64,000 bases of DNA. It comes from Pseudoteredinibacter isoporae (GTDB taxonomy: Bacteria; Pseudomonadota; Gammaproteobacteria; Pseudomonadales; Cellvibrionaceae). The translations under genes and the position numbers were made by a program. Below are positions 20,927-29,129 of the stretch, in pieces. The DNA is taken from assembly GCF_011602085.1 (NCBI RefSeq), contig NZ_JAAONY010000001.1:1922001-1986000 (forward strand), in the 5' to 3' direction. Position 1 is the first letter of the stretch. Each line of letters begins with the position of its first letter. The notes beneath the pieces were generated by a model, which had not been told where the DNA came from, did no database searches, and saw only the letters and a program-made list of their open reading frames with translations.

Positions 20927-21682
20927 TCAGCATACATCCGCTCGCGCTGCTTTGCGCAATCCGTCCATATCCAGAATTTCAATTTCCTTTTTATCCACCG
21001 ATAAAACGCCCTGTTTTTGGAAGCGACTGAGTACACGGCTCACCGTTTCAACCGTTAAGCCTAAATAGTTGCCCATATCGGCACGGGACATGGCCAGGCG
21101 AAACAGCGTCGCCGATAAATGACGGCGATGGTTGCGGGTAGAAATGCTCAGTAGCATTGAGGCTACACGCTCTTCTGCACTGTTCTTGCTGAGCAGGGTG
21201 ATCAACTGTTGATCGGCGGTAATTTCCTGGCTCATCAATTGAAAGAAATGGCGCTGCAGGCTCGGAATCTTGATACTGAGTTCTTCCATTCGTGCGAAAG
21301 GAATTTCGCACACCGCAGTGGTTTCCAAGGCAATGGCCGAATTGGTGTGTACATTTTGTGCAATGCCGTCCATACCGAGAATTTCACCCGGCAGATGGAA
21401 TCCGGTGACCTGCTCTTCACCATCGTTGGTGATGCGGATGGATTTGATCGTGCCTGAGCGTACAGCGTACACGGAGGTAAACGGATCATTGGCGTGATAG
21501 AGGTAATCGCCTTTATGGAGCGGGCGACCACGCTGGATGATTTCATCCAGTTTATCCAACTCATCCACATGCACACTGATGGGCAGGCAGATACTGTTCA
21601 AGCGACAGTCACCACAGGAAACCTGAGGGTTATGGTGGCAACGTGGCGATTTACTGATGATATTAGAGGTCATTACATTCAC
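20927..21682 (-). CDS. fnr: FNR/Anr-type oxygen-sensing transcription regulator
   Basis: This 251-residue Crp/Fnr-family protein carries the oxygen-labile cluster ligands Cys23-X2-Cys26-X5-Cys32 and a fourth Cys in ETTAVCEIPF, as in FNR (Cys20, 23, 29, 122). Cys15 is an extra. A cNMP-type beta-roll covers about 60-150 and a helix-turn-helix (MGNYLGLTVETVSRVLSRFQ) lies near residues 205-225. The ETVSRVL recognition helix predicts TTGAT-N4-ATCAA targets. Such boxes occur before ompW, the HemN-like gene and uspE in this window. In pseudomonads the name is anr. Confidence 0.96.
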   Translation of the reverse strand: MNVMTSNIISKSPRCHHNPQVSCGDCRLNSICLPISVHVDELDKLDEIIQRGRPLHKGDYLYHANDPFTSVYAVRSGTIKSIRITNDGEEQVTGFHLPGEILGMDGIAQNVHTNSAIALETTAVCEIPFARMEELSIKIPSLQRHFFQLMSQEITADQQLITLLSKNSAEERVASMLLSISTRNHRRHLSATLFRLAMSRADMGNYLGLTVETVSRVLSRFQKQGVLSVDKKEIEILDMDGLRKAARADVC

Positions 21683-21834
21683 TGTTGGCTAGATTCTCTG
21701 TCATTTTCAGCATTTTCTGCCTTTAACGTGCAAAGGCATATTAGCGAGTTCTTAATTTTACAACTTATCCATGGTATTGCTAGGGCTTCTATTGCCTGAA
21801 CTACTAATAATTAAGCATGGCCCTTTGATTTTTC

Positions 21835-23130
21835 CTAGTCTTTCTTGGGGGTTTTGAGCAAGCCCGCCAGAAAGGTATCGCTTATAAACAATAGGCGCAT
21901 AATGCCGTCATCGCTGAGCTGCAATAATCCATTGTGGATTCGCATCAGCTCCATATTGGCCTCTGCATTGAATTCCCAGCTGATGTTCTCCGCAAGAGAG
22001 GCTAGGGCCAGCTCATAGCGATTCTCGATGTAGTGGATATCCAGGCGGTGATAGCACAGTAATTGGTCAGCAACGACCCGGCAGGCCTTGGCCTTTGTGC
22101 CGAGTTGGAGCACCTTGTCTATCGCCAGTTTGTGCAACTGCAGATTTTCAATGTAAGGCTGGATGGCTTCCAGATTACTCTCGTAGCGGCTGCCCAATTG
22201 GCTGCTGGCTGCAGGGCCCAGGCCCAGTAGGTCGGCGGCATTGACTGAATTGTAGGCGATGGCAGTGCGACGCAGGCGATTTTGATTCTGGGCGATTGCC
22301 AGTGAATCGCGTCCAATCACAAAACAATCGTTCCCCAATACGCGATAGCCGGCGTGGCGCAAGGCATTGTAGATCAGGGCAAATTGGCTGGCGCTGTTGC
22401 TGCCATGCTCGTGAATATGATCTTGCAGGTTCCAGCGATCCAGTTCGCTGGCAGGGGTCAGCAATATGCGGTCTGGTTTCAGACTAAGGATCTGATCCAG
22501 TAGGGCGCGCATGCTGTGCAAATCCTGCTCTGGATAGCCGTAGGGTAGGCGCACACCGAGGCTGTCGGCGGCAAATTCGCGCGCATGTTGCCAAATAGCG
22601 TGCAGCTTTTCATAGTCACCCCGGCTTGGGCTGGCAGGCAGGCTCAGCAGGAATTCATTGAATCCCAGGCCTTTCAGTAGCGCCAGATTGGCTCCCTCAG
22701 CTTCTTCCAGCAGCAGTTCTGCGCAGTACTCAATGGGCGAGTTGTCCCGGTGATTCAGGCGGAAGTTGCTGGCCAGCAAATGCATCAATTCGGTGATGTC
22801 GGCACCCTGGTAATGAAGAAACGGGTGGCGCAGTAATAGCTGAGTAACCGGGCGGCGGCCGAAGGCCTCTTTACGCAAGGTGATTTCGGCGATCAGGCTG
22901 TCCAGAAAATCCCGTCCCAAAGCTGTATCAAAACGACGTGCGGGCAGGTTTAACCAGATGGCCAGCGGTGAAATGCTCAAACGCTGATTGACGGTTTGAG
23001 TATCGCCGTCATCCACAGCCTTAAAAGCACACCGGTGCGGATAGTTGTAACTGGCGCTGCGCAGTAAATGCGGATGTTGCTGGGCGGCTAAATCAAAGGA
23101 TTGGCTTGCCAGGGCATTTGGATTGTTCAC
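21835..23130 (-). CDS. HemN-like protein lacking the radical-SAM cluster motif
   Basis: The 431-residue protein aligns by eye with oxygen-independent coproporphyrinogen III oxidase HemN. YPHRCAF, SPLAIWLNLPARR, FLDSLIAEI, RRPVTQLLLRHPFLHY, GVRLPYGYPEQ, GYRVLGNDCF and NAADLLGLGPAASS fall at the places of HemN blocks in the same order. HemN uses a 4Fe-4S cluster bound by CX3CX2C after HIPF; here that stretch (residues 58-70) reads IWLNLPARRFDTA with no cysteine, and the SAM-binding GGGTP is replaced by RHPFLHY. No frameshift or stop interrupts the frame, so the gene appears maintained. It sits where pseudomonads carry hemN, next to fnr/anr, and has an FNR-type promoter. It cannot act as a radical-SAM enzyme; a scaffold, haem-binding or regulatory role is possible but unknown. 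Confidence 0.85.
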   Translation of the reverse strand: MNNPNALASQSFDLAAQQHPHLLRSASYNYPHRCAFKAVDDGDTQTVNQRLSISPLAIWLNLPARRFDTALGRDFLDSLIAEITLRKEAFGRRPVTQLLLRHPFLHYQGADITELMHLLASNFRLNHRDNSPIEYCAELLLEEAEGANLALLKGLGFNEFLLSLPASPSRGDYEKLHAIWQHAREFAADSLGVRLPYGYPEQDLHSMRALLDQILSLKPDRILLTPASELDRWNLQDHIHEHGSNSASQFALIYNALRHAGYRVLGNDCFVIGRDSLAIAQNQNRLRRTAIAYNSVNAADLLGLGPAASSQLGSRYESNLEAIQPYIENLQLHKLAIDKVLQLGTKAKACRVVADQLLCYHRLDIHYIENRYELALASLAENISWEFNAEANMELMRIHNGLLQLSDDGIMRLLFISDTFLAGLLKTPKKD

Positions 23131-23162
23131 GGTGTCAGCTATCCCGAGTTTATGATGCCTGC

Positions 23163-23204
23163 AGTGTAATCATGGTTTATGCAGCAGGTGTTGATATGGA
23201 TCAA
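23163..23204 (-). promoter_or_regulatory. Class II FNR promoter of the HemN-like gene
   Basis: A perfect FNR box, TTGATATGGATCAA, lies at 23191-23204. On the minus strand a -10 element TACACT lies at 23168-23163, which predicts a start near 23156 and centres the box at -41.5, the class II position. The start codon follows about 26 bases later. Confidence 0.75.
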
Positions 23205-23252
23205 GGGCGGGGAGTTTGGTGCTGTTTTTGCGTTTATATAAGGGCTTGGTAA

Positions 23253-23293
23253 TTGATGAAGATCAAGTGCCGTTGGGACGATTTGAGTAGCAT
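23253..23293 (+). promoter_or_regulatory. Class II FNR promoter of uspE
   Basis: A second perfect FNR box, TTGATGAAGATCAA, lies at 23253-23266, with a -10-like TAGCAT at 23288-23293. The predicted start near 23300 centres the box at about -40.5. This leaves a leader of about 130 bases before uspE. Confidence 0.65.
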
Positions 23294-23429
23294 GAACTGA
23301 ACGATTAGCGATGAGTCCTCTGCGTCGACAGAGATCACACAACTATTGAGGCAAATCATAAGTCGGTAACAGTTTCTGAATTATATTAGCGGCATCTTAG
23401 TCGAGTATATAAAAGAAGGCACTGACATT

Positions 23430-24236
23430 ATGAGTACAAAAGAAAACTTATTGGTTGTTATCGATCCAACGCGTGATGAACATCCTGCTTTGGAGCGAGC
23501 CATTATCACCGCCAAAATGCGCGATAGCGCACCGGCCATCCACATTTTTATCGGTGTTGATGGCCATTCGGTGGACACCAGTCATCGCAATCCGGATATG
23601 TACAGTGATGTTTCCAACTTCTCTGCGCTGGCCAAGCGTATGGAAAAAGAAGGTTTGGAATACACCGCAGAAATTTGTTGGGCTCACGATTGGCAAAAAG
23701 CCTTGTTGTCCTCTGGTAAACATTTCCAGACTGACATGATTGTGATCCCGGATTACGGTGACGGCGAAAAAGGCATTCGCTTCAGTGACTCAAAATGGGC
23801 CTTACTGCGTAATGCGAAATGCCCGGTATTGATTGTCCGCCCGGGTGCCGAGTACCACCGTAAGACAGTGTTGGCAGCGATCAATGCTCAAGCGAAAGAT
23901 GAGCGCTACCAGGAGCTGAATGACAAGATTATTTCGCGTGGCCGTTGGACTGCCGATTTGTATGGTGCGGATTTGCATGTCGTCAACGCATACGAGGATA
24001 CGATGAATATTCCAGATCGTGGCAGTCTGTTACGCAAGCTGGATATGGGTTCTGATCATGTTCATATTCGACAGGGGGCACCTGAGGATGTGATTTCGGA
24101 AGCCGCCAAAGAACTGGGTGCCGACATTGTATTAATCGGTACATTGGCGCGTAAAGGCTTGTTGGCTGCAATGCGCGGAAACACCTCCGAGCGAGTGCTG
24201 ACTCAATTGGAAAAAGACGTGATGGCCTTGAACTAA
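23430..24236 (+). CDS. uspE: Universal stress protein E, tandem Usp domains
   Basis: UspE, 268 residues, carries two Usp domains (about 1-135 and 150-268). The first has LLVVIDPTRDEHPALERA and the second ends in GADIVLIGTLARKGLLAAMRGNTSE, the G-X9-G-S/N nucleotide-binding region. Tandem Usp proteins of this type are induced in stationary phase and under low oxygen; in E. coli uspE neighbours fnr. Here it is divergent from the HemN-like gene and has its own FNR-type box. A strong terminator follows. Confidence 0.93.
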   Translation: MSTKENLLVVIDPTRDEHPALERAIITAKMRDSAPAIHIFIGVDGHSVDTSHRNPDMYSDVSNFSALAKRMEKEGLEYTAEICWAHDWQKALLSSGKHFQTDMIVIPDYGDGEKGIRFSDSKWALLRNAKCPVLIVRPGAEYHRKTVLAAINAQAKDERYQELNDKIISRGRWTADLYGADLHVVNAYEDTMNIPDRGSLLRKLDMGSDHVHIRQGAPEDVISEAAKELGADIVLIGTLARKGLLAAMRGNTSERVLTQLEKDVMALN

Positions 24237-24302
24237 ACGCCATAACGTAGAACGAGAAATTCGACACGCTCGAACCGGTTTATCACTCGGCTAGAGATCT
24301 TA

Positions 24303-24327
24303 GGGGGCTTCGTGCCCCCATTTTTTT
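24303..24327 (+). terminator. Intrinsic terminator of uspE
   Basis: GGGGGC pairs with GCCCCC around a TTCGT loop, followed by seven T. It lies about 65 bases after the stop. Confidence 0.9.
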
Positions 24328-24458
24328 GCCTGCCATCTTTGAAGTTTACGATTCCATGAATCCGGTGCTGCTTGCGCTTTGCTTCCCGCCCCGGAACTCC
24401 GTAATATTGCCTCTGTTAGCAATTCCATGAACACAATAATTTTAATAGGGGCCTCTTT

Positions 24459-25694
24459 ATGGCGAACCTCCCGGGTATCAATAAATTGAACAATAAAACC
24501 GCGTTTCTATGGTTGGCTACAGCCAGCCTGAGTTTCGCATCGTCTGCTTACGCTGCAGCGAACATTGAGGTAAGCCCCAAGGCAACGCAACTGGCCAGGG
24601 ATGCGCTGATTGTCGATACTCATATTGATGTGCCTTACCGCATTGAAGACAGTTACGCTGACGTTACCAAAGCGACCAAAGATGGAGATTTTGACTACCC
24701 GAGAGCGAGCAGGGGCGGTTTGGACGCGGCTTTTATGTCAGTGTACATACCGGCGGAATACGAAAAGAAGGGCGGCAGCATTGCGTTGGCGGATCGTTTG
24801 ATTGATCGCGTTGAAGCGATGGTTGGGCGTGCACCTGAAAAGTTTGCTCTGGCTTACAGCACGCAAGATATGCTGGATAACCAAAAGGCCGGAAAGATTT
24901 CCCTGCCAATGGGCATGGAAAACGGCACTCCAATTGAAGGCAATATGGAGAACCTGAAGTATTTTTATGATCGGGGCATTCGATATATCACCTTGGCTCA
25001 TTCTAAAAGTAATCACATCAGCGATTCCTCTTATTCGGAAGATAAGCCCCACCAGGGTTTGAGTGACTTTGGTAAGAAGCTGATTACCGAAATGAACAAT
25101 ATCGGCATGATGATCGATATTTCACATGTCTCTGACCAGGCCTTCTATGACGTGATGGCGGTAACGAAAGCGCCTGTTATCGCATCTCATTCCTCCCTGC
25201 GCCACTTTACACCGGGCTGGGAGCGCAATATGGATGACAAAATGCTGCAGGCGTTAAAGAAGAATGGTGGTGTTATCCAGATTAACTTCGGCTCCGCCTT
25301 TATCCATGAAGAGGCCAATGGTTACAACAACAAGCGTAAAGCTGCTGTAGCGGCTTATAAGAAGGCCCATCCAAAAGCCAGCGAGCAAGATGTTAAGGGT
25401 TTTGAAGTAAAGTACAAAAAGGAAAACCCTTACCCTTATGCCAGTCTCGATCAGGTATTGGATCATTTTGATTACGCCGTAAAACTGATCGGCATTGATC
25501 ACGTCGGTGTCGGTTCTGACTATGATGGTGTGGGTGACTCTCTGCCTGAAAACCTGAAAGATGTCGCCAGCTACCCGGCTCTGGTTCAGGGTTTGCTCAA
25601 TCGGGGTTACAGCGAAACGGATATCCGAAAAATCCTGGGAGATAATTTGCTGAGAGTTTGGCAAGCGGTCGAGTCCTATGGGGAAAAGCACTAA
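24459..25694 (+). CDS. Exported membrane-dipeptidase family (M19) metallopeptidase
   Basis: The 411-residue protein has a signal peptide (hydrophobic to about residue 33, cut after AYAAA) and the renal-dipeptidase fold. Zinc ligands are visible: His and Asp in DTHIDVPYR, Glu in GMENGTPIE, His in DISHVSDQAF and His in IASHSSLR; GVGSDYDGVG near residue 350 is also typical. It should cleave dipeptides, often with broad or D-residue tolerance, in the periplasm. It has its own leader and no close partner; the gene group after it is unrelated. Confidence 0.92.
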   Translation: MANLPGINKLNNKTAFLWLATASLSFASSAYAAANIEVSPKATQLARDALIVDTHIDVPYRIEDSYADVTKATKDGDFDYPRASRGGLDAAFMSVYIPAEYEKKGGSIALADRLIDRVEAMVGRAPEKFALAYSTQDMLDNQKAGKISLPMGMENGTPIEGNMENLKYFYDRGIRYITLAHSKSNHISDSSYSEDKPHQGLSDFGKKLITEMNNIGMMIDISHVSDQAFYDVMAVTKAPVIASHSSLRHFTPGWERNMDDKMLQALKKNGGVIQINFGSAFIHEEANGYNNKRKAAVAAYKKAHPKASEQDVKGFEVKYKKENPYPYASLDQVLDHFDYAVKLIGIDHVGVGSDYDGVGDSLPENLKDVASYPALVQGLLNRGYSETDIRKILGDNLLRVWQAVESYGEKH

Positions 25695-25874
25695 TTTATC
25701 GTAAACGGATAAACCGGCAGGGCGATGGTTTGGCAAGATGATGTCGAGTTGTCGCCCTTGTTACCGGAATGAGTTTTTGTTCGATTTGTCGAGAGAACGA
25801 TCTCCGTTATTGACCGCGAGAAGGCTCCATAAATCAACTTGAGAGGTCCGGGCTCTCTTGAAGGGTTTCTAAGT

Positions 25875-26318
25875 ATGACGATATTCAATTTTTATTCGGT
25901 CACTGATCGAATTGCATCTTCCGGGCAACCCTCTAAAGAGGAATTCCAAGTTATTGCTGAAGGTGAATATGAGCTTGTTATTAACCTGGCCATGCCGAAT
26001 CATGAAAAGTCGATTTCGGAGGAAGGATGCATAGTGACATCTTTGGGGATGAGCTATATCCATATCCCCGTTCCCTTCGATTCACCCAATGAAGATCACT
26101 ACCGCGAATTCTGTTCGTATATGGATGCGCTTCAACACAAAAAGGTCTGGGTTCACTGTATAGTCAATGCCCGAGTGTCGGCGTTTTTGTTTCGTTACCT
26201 TCAAGAATACAGGGGATTATCACCCGCTGAGGCCACAACACCCATACTGGAACAATGGCTGCCTAATATGGACGAGGTATGGAAAGGCTTTATCGAGAGG
26301 GCGCCAAATCAACTGTGA
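25875..26318 (+). CDS. Dual-specificity-phosphatase-like protein
   Basis: The 147-residue protein, from the ATG at 25875, resembles the bacterial DSP-like group related to beta-lactamase-hydrolase-like phosphatases: an N-terminal TDRIASSGQPSKEEF and a P-loop VHCIVNARVSAF. The active-site spacing is C-X4-R rather than the classical C-X5-R, as I recall for this HCxxNxRVSAF subgroup. It may dephosphorylate proteins or small phosphates; the substrate is unknown. An earlier TTG start would add 12 residues. It is the first of a run of small plus-strand genes. Confidence 0.75.
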   Translation: MTIFNFYSVTDRIASSGQPSKEEFQVIAEGEYELVINLAMPNHEKSISEEGCIVTSLGMSYIHIPVPFDSPNEDHYREFCSYMDALQHKKVWVHCIVNARVSAFLFRYLQEYRGLSPAEATTPILEQWLPNMDEVWKGFIERAPNQL

Positions 26319-26355
26319 GAAAAATAAAAATGGAACTGCAGAGAGTTGGAGTGGA

Positions 26356-26682
26356 ATGAAAGACCGATTGCTGAAATGGCTTAACGGAGCCCTGGGTCAA
26401 AGAGAAGAAACTCATATCCCTCCAGAAGAGGAACAGTGGCCTGAAGACGGACTAATATGTGCACCGGATTATGATGAATCGGTTCACGACCCGACTTGTC
26501 GTGTATTGGTGTCGCCCGGTGATCAAATTACTGCTGGTAAGCTTCTTGCTGAGCTCGAGATGTCATGGCATCTTTATGAAATCATTAGCCCCAGTTGTGG
26601 GGTGGTGGATGAGGTATTGGTAACGAGTGGTGATTATGTCGGACCGGGAGAGGTTTTGATTAAGCTGAGCCGAATTGGATAA
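26356..26682 (+). CDS. Small biotinyl/lipoyl-like domain protein without the modified lysine
   Basis: From ATG 26356 the protein has 108 residues. After a charged N-terminus comes a biotinyl/lipoyl-type half-barrel: SPGDQITAGKLLAELEMSWH, then YEIISPSCGVVDEVLVTSGD and VGPGEVLIKL. In true carrier domains the hairpin turn (E-M-K-M or D-K-A) holds the modified Lys; here it reads EMSWH, so no biotin or lipoate can be attached. Similar lysine-free domains occur as structural modules in HlyD and phosphotransfer proteins. It starts 37 bases after the phosphatase-like gene and is followed closely by a small membrane protein. The function is unknown. Confidence 0.65.
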   Translation: MKDRLLKWLNGALGQREETHIPPEEEQWPEDGLICAPDYDESVHDPTCRVLVSPGDQITAGKLLAELEMSWHLYEIISPSCGVVDEVLVTSGDYVGPGEVLIKLSRIG

Positions 26683-26697
26683 TAAGGTTTGACTAGC

Positions 26698-26934
26698 ATG
26701 AGGGTTATTGCCTTTTTACTTGGCTGTGCCTGCATGGCGATCGTCGTATTTCCGTATCTGATAACTGCAGCGCTGAACGCGTGGGAGTACCTTGTTGGCG
26801 CGCTATCAGGCGGTGGGCAAGATACTTTTTACAAAACAGTGCCCGCCGAAGATTCTGAGCTTGGCATTCCCTATCTTGTAGTCATCGGTGTAGGATTGAT
26901 CGTTTATGGCTTGCCTTCTGCCAAAAAGTTTTGA
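26698..26934 (+). CDS. Small two-helix membrane protein of unknown function
   Basis: The 78-residue protein has one hydrophobic helix at about 2-22 (VIAFLLGCACMAIVVFPYL) and another near the C-terminus (about 57-73, PYLVVIGVGLIVYGL) separated by a polar loop. The ATG at 26698 has an AAGG about ten bases upstream; a TTG nine bases earlier is too close to that site. It probably forms an operon with the lipoyl-like gene, 15 bases away. No family is recognised. Confidence 0.55.
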   Translation: MRVIAFLLGCACMAIVVFPYLITAALNAWEYLVGALSGGGQDTFYKTVPAEDSELGIPYLVVIGVGLIVYGLPSAKKF

Positions 26935-27373
26935 TTGGATAAATGATTTATCCAAGGCAATTGCTTTCTTACCAATTTAATGCATGGAGCCTTTTGGGAA
27001 ACAGTTTCCAGTTACAGAGGCTTTTCACTTCGTACTTTATACGATTTCTTTCGCGGGTTCATCGCGCGTTCATTCTTTATCAGATAAGAAAAACAAATCG
27101 TTAGCTTCACTGCAATTCCCATACAGTTCCTATCAAAACGCTCTTTAACCTTTCAATAGGCGCTACAAGCGGACAAGCCTTTTGAGATGCCGCGATCTAG
27201 TGTAACGACTAATCTTATTATTTTAATTCACTCTAAAGTTGTAGGGTTTTATGGATTTAGGTCAGTAAACTAGTATCGCCTTCTTGCAGATATCATTAGT
27301 TTTTACTGTAGGTTGAGCGCCAAATATTCGGTTTGTCGGATGGATTTATCATAAACGCAAAAATGGAGTGAAT
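26935..27373. other. 439-base AT-rich gap without a visible gene
   Basis: This stretch is clearly richer in A and T than its surroundings. No open frame with a ribosome site, no tRNA-like structure and no integron attC-type site could be supported. It may contain the promoter of the zinc-ribbon gene and remnants of transferred DNA. Confidence 0.45.
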
Positions 27374-28018
27374 ATGATCTTTTTCGGGTCCAGAGGGAAA
27401 ACAGTTTCAGGGCAAATAGTTGAAGGTATAGATTGTCCGAGTTGTGAAAGTAAGCAGTTTGTAACATTTGGTGTCATTAAATATTTCCACCTTTATTGGA
27501 TACCGACATTTCCAACTTCAAGAACCGTTGGAATTGAATGTACCCACTGTAGGAGAACCTTAATCGATAAGGATCTTCCAGCGAAGCTTTCAGGGGAAAT
27601 CAAGGCAACTGTATTCAAGAAAAAGAATGTTTTGCCACTATTTTCAGGATTAATCATTATTGCTTGTCTCGTATTGTTTGGGATTTACTCGGTACAAAAG
27701 GATAAGTTGCAAGAAGCTGCGTATATCGAGCAGCCTTTAGCTGATGATTTCTATATTGTAAACTATGCAAAAATCTTCCCTGACGCAGATGAAAAATACA
27801 AATATGGTTTGATGCGTATAAAGGAGGTAAACTCTGGCAGAGTTGAATTTCAGGTAAGTAAAATTGCCTATAATAAGGTTTCTGGAGTTAGAACGGATAT
27901 CAGAAATAGAAAAGCTTCTTCAGATGATTACTATGATATTGAACCATATTATATGGCCGCTGAAAATTTACCTGAGATGCGCGAGTCCGGCGCGATCTAC
28001 TCGATAGAGCGTGAGTAG
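27374..28018 (+). CDS. Zinc-ribbon membrane protein of unknown function
   Basis: From ATG 27374, which has a well-placed GGAG, the protein has 214 residues. An N-terminal zinc ribbon is formed by CPSC and CTHC about 35 residues apart, with YFHLYWIPTFP between them. One membrane helix follows (VLPLFSGLIIIACLVLFGIY, about 88-107), and the C-terminal half is an unrecognised soluble domain. Similar zinc-ribbon/one-helix proteins are common orphans in marine bacteria. Its AT-rich codon use and isolated position suggest acquisition by transfer. Confidence 0.65.
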   Translation: MIFFGSRGKTVSGQIVEGIDCPSCESKQFVTFGVIKYFHLYWIPTFPTSRTVGIECTHCRRTLIDKDLPAKLSGEIKATVFKKKNVLPLFSGLIIIACLVLFGIYSVQKDKLQEAAYIEQPLADDFYIVNYAKIFPDADEKYKYGLMRIKEVNSGRVEFQVSKIAYNKVSGVRTDIRNRKASSDDYYDIEPYYMAAENLPEMRESGAIYSIERE

Positions 28019-28036
28019 CCCTGATAAGCGTCCTTT

Positions 28037-28066
28037 AATTATGCGGGGAGCTTTCCCTGCATAATT
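28037..28066 (+). terminator. Hairpin after the zinc-ribbon gene
   Basis: A 13-bp stem AATTATGCGGGGA / TCCCTGCATAATT (one G-T pair) has a GCTT loop. There is no long T-run after it, so termination strength is uncertain. Confidence 0.5.
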
Positions 28067-28155
28067 CCCTTCTTCAGTAGAAATCAAATAGTTGAGCACT
28101 TGTATGGTTTATGGGGATAATACTAGGGTTTCGTTGCTACACAGAATGTACGCTA

Positions 28156-28656
28156 ATGATAGTAAAACCTCTGGCAATAAATCATCTGCAAGCTTTGCTC
28201 CAATTTGAATTGGAAAACCGAGCGTGGTTTGAATCCTTAATTGAACCTCGTGGCGATGATTTTTATACACTGGATGGTGTTGCGGCTCATATCGGAGAGT
28301 GGGTCGAAAAGGTGCACCAAGGGCGTGCTTATTCGGTGTTACTTTTTGATGAAGATGTTGTGGTTGCGAGGGGAAACCTAAAGGGTATATCTGACGGCTC
28401 AGCGGAGGTCGGATACCGGGTTGCTCAACAGCAGGGTTCAAAAGGCTTGGCGAGCCTGTGTTTATCGCATTTGATTTCCGAAGCCAGGAACACTTTTAAG
28501 CTGCGTGAACTGCAGGCTAGAGTGCTGGATAATAATCCTGCCTCGTTCAGGGTATTGCAGAAACAAGGCTTTGAGAAATTTGAGTGTTTACCGGAATCTA
28601 TAAACATTCAAGGGCAAGATTGGAATTGCGTCGGCTTGCGTAAATTTCCACTTTAG
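28156..28656 (+). CDS. GNAT-family acetyltransferase, RimJ/RimL-like
   Basis: From the ATG at 28156 (MIVKPLAINHLQALLQFE) the protein has 166 residues and looks like RimJ/RimL-type GNAT enzymes: an N-terminal ENRAWFESL, VGYRVAQQQGSKGLA at the acetyl-CoA site, and NNPASFRVLQKQGFEKF near the C-terminus. It would acetylate an amino group of a protein or small molecule; the target is not deducible. An upstream in-frame start would add 15 residues with no family support. Confidence 0.8.
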   Translation: MIVKPLAINHLQALLQFELENRAWFESLIEPRGDDFYTLDGVAAHIGEWVEKVHQGRAYSVLLFDEDVVVARGNLKGISDGSAEVGYRVAQQQGSKGLASLCLSHLISEARNTFKLRELQARVLDNNPASFRVLQKQGFEKFECLPESINIQGQDWNCVGLRKFPL

Positions 28657-28750
28657 TACTGTTTGTTAACAATCATACTTTCTGTGAGTAATATCGTTTG
28701 GCTGGACTTGTACTTGTACCAACCCACTGCCTGCTTAACTAGGAGAAGCT

Positions 28751-29068
28751 ATGTCTCTGATTGCAACTACCCCGAAACCGCCTTATTACGCCGTTATCTT
28801 TACGTCTCTCCGTACTGAAGATGATGAGGGGTATGGTGAAATGGCGAATCGAATGCTGGAGCTTGCTGTGCAACAAGAAGGGTTTCTCGGTGTTGAGTCG
28901 GCTCGGGAAGATGTTGGAATTACGGTATCCTATTGGTCCGATCTGGAATCCATTAAACGCTGGAAGCAACACGGGGAGCACCGGGAAGCCCAGCGCCTGG
29001 GGCGTCAAACATGGTATTCCAGTTTTAAGACCCGAATCGCCAAAGTTGAGCGTGATTATGGGATATAG
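28751..29068 (+). CDS. Antibiotic-biosynthesis-monooxygenase (ABM) domain protein
   Basis: The 105-residue protein follows a strong AGGAGA ribosome site. It has the single ABM ferredoxin-like domain: YYAVIFTSLRTEDDEGYGE, EGFLGVESAREDVGITVSYW and WKQHGEHREAQRLGR. Such small dimers act as quinone-type monooxygenases or haem oxygenases, or have unknown roles. Nothing nearby indicates a substrate. Confidence 0.85.
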   Translation: MSLIATTPKPPYYAVIFTSLRTEDDEGYGEMANRMLELAVQQEGFLGVESAREDVGITVSYWSDLESIKRWKQHGEHREAQRLGRQTWYSSFKTRIAKVERDYGI

Positions 29069-29129
29069 CGGAAATTCAGCCCGCGAATTGTAAGATTGCT
29101 GTTTTCTTTTATCTTAAGGACAAGCCGCC

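Noticed and set aside
26935-27373. Integron attC-like site in the AT-rich gap
   Set aside because: I looked for the RYYYAAC / GTTRRRY core pair around a palindrome and did not find a convincing pair; no integrase is in the window.
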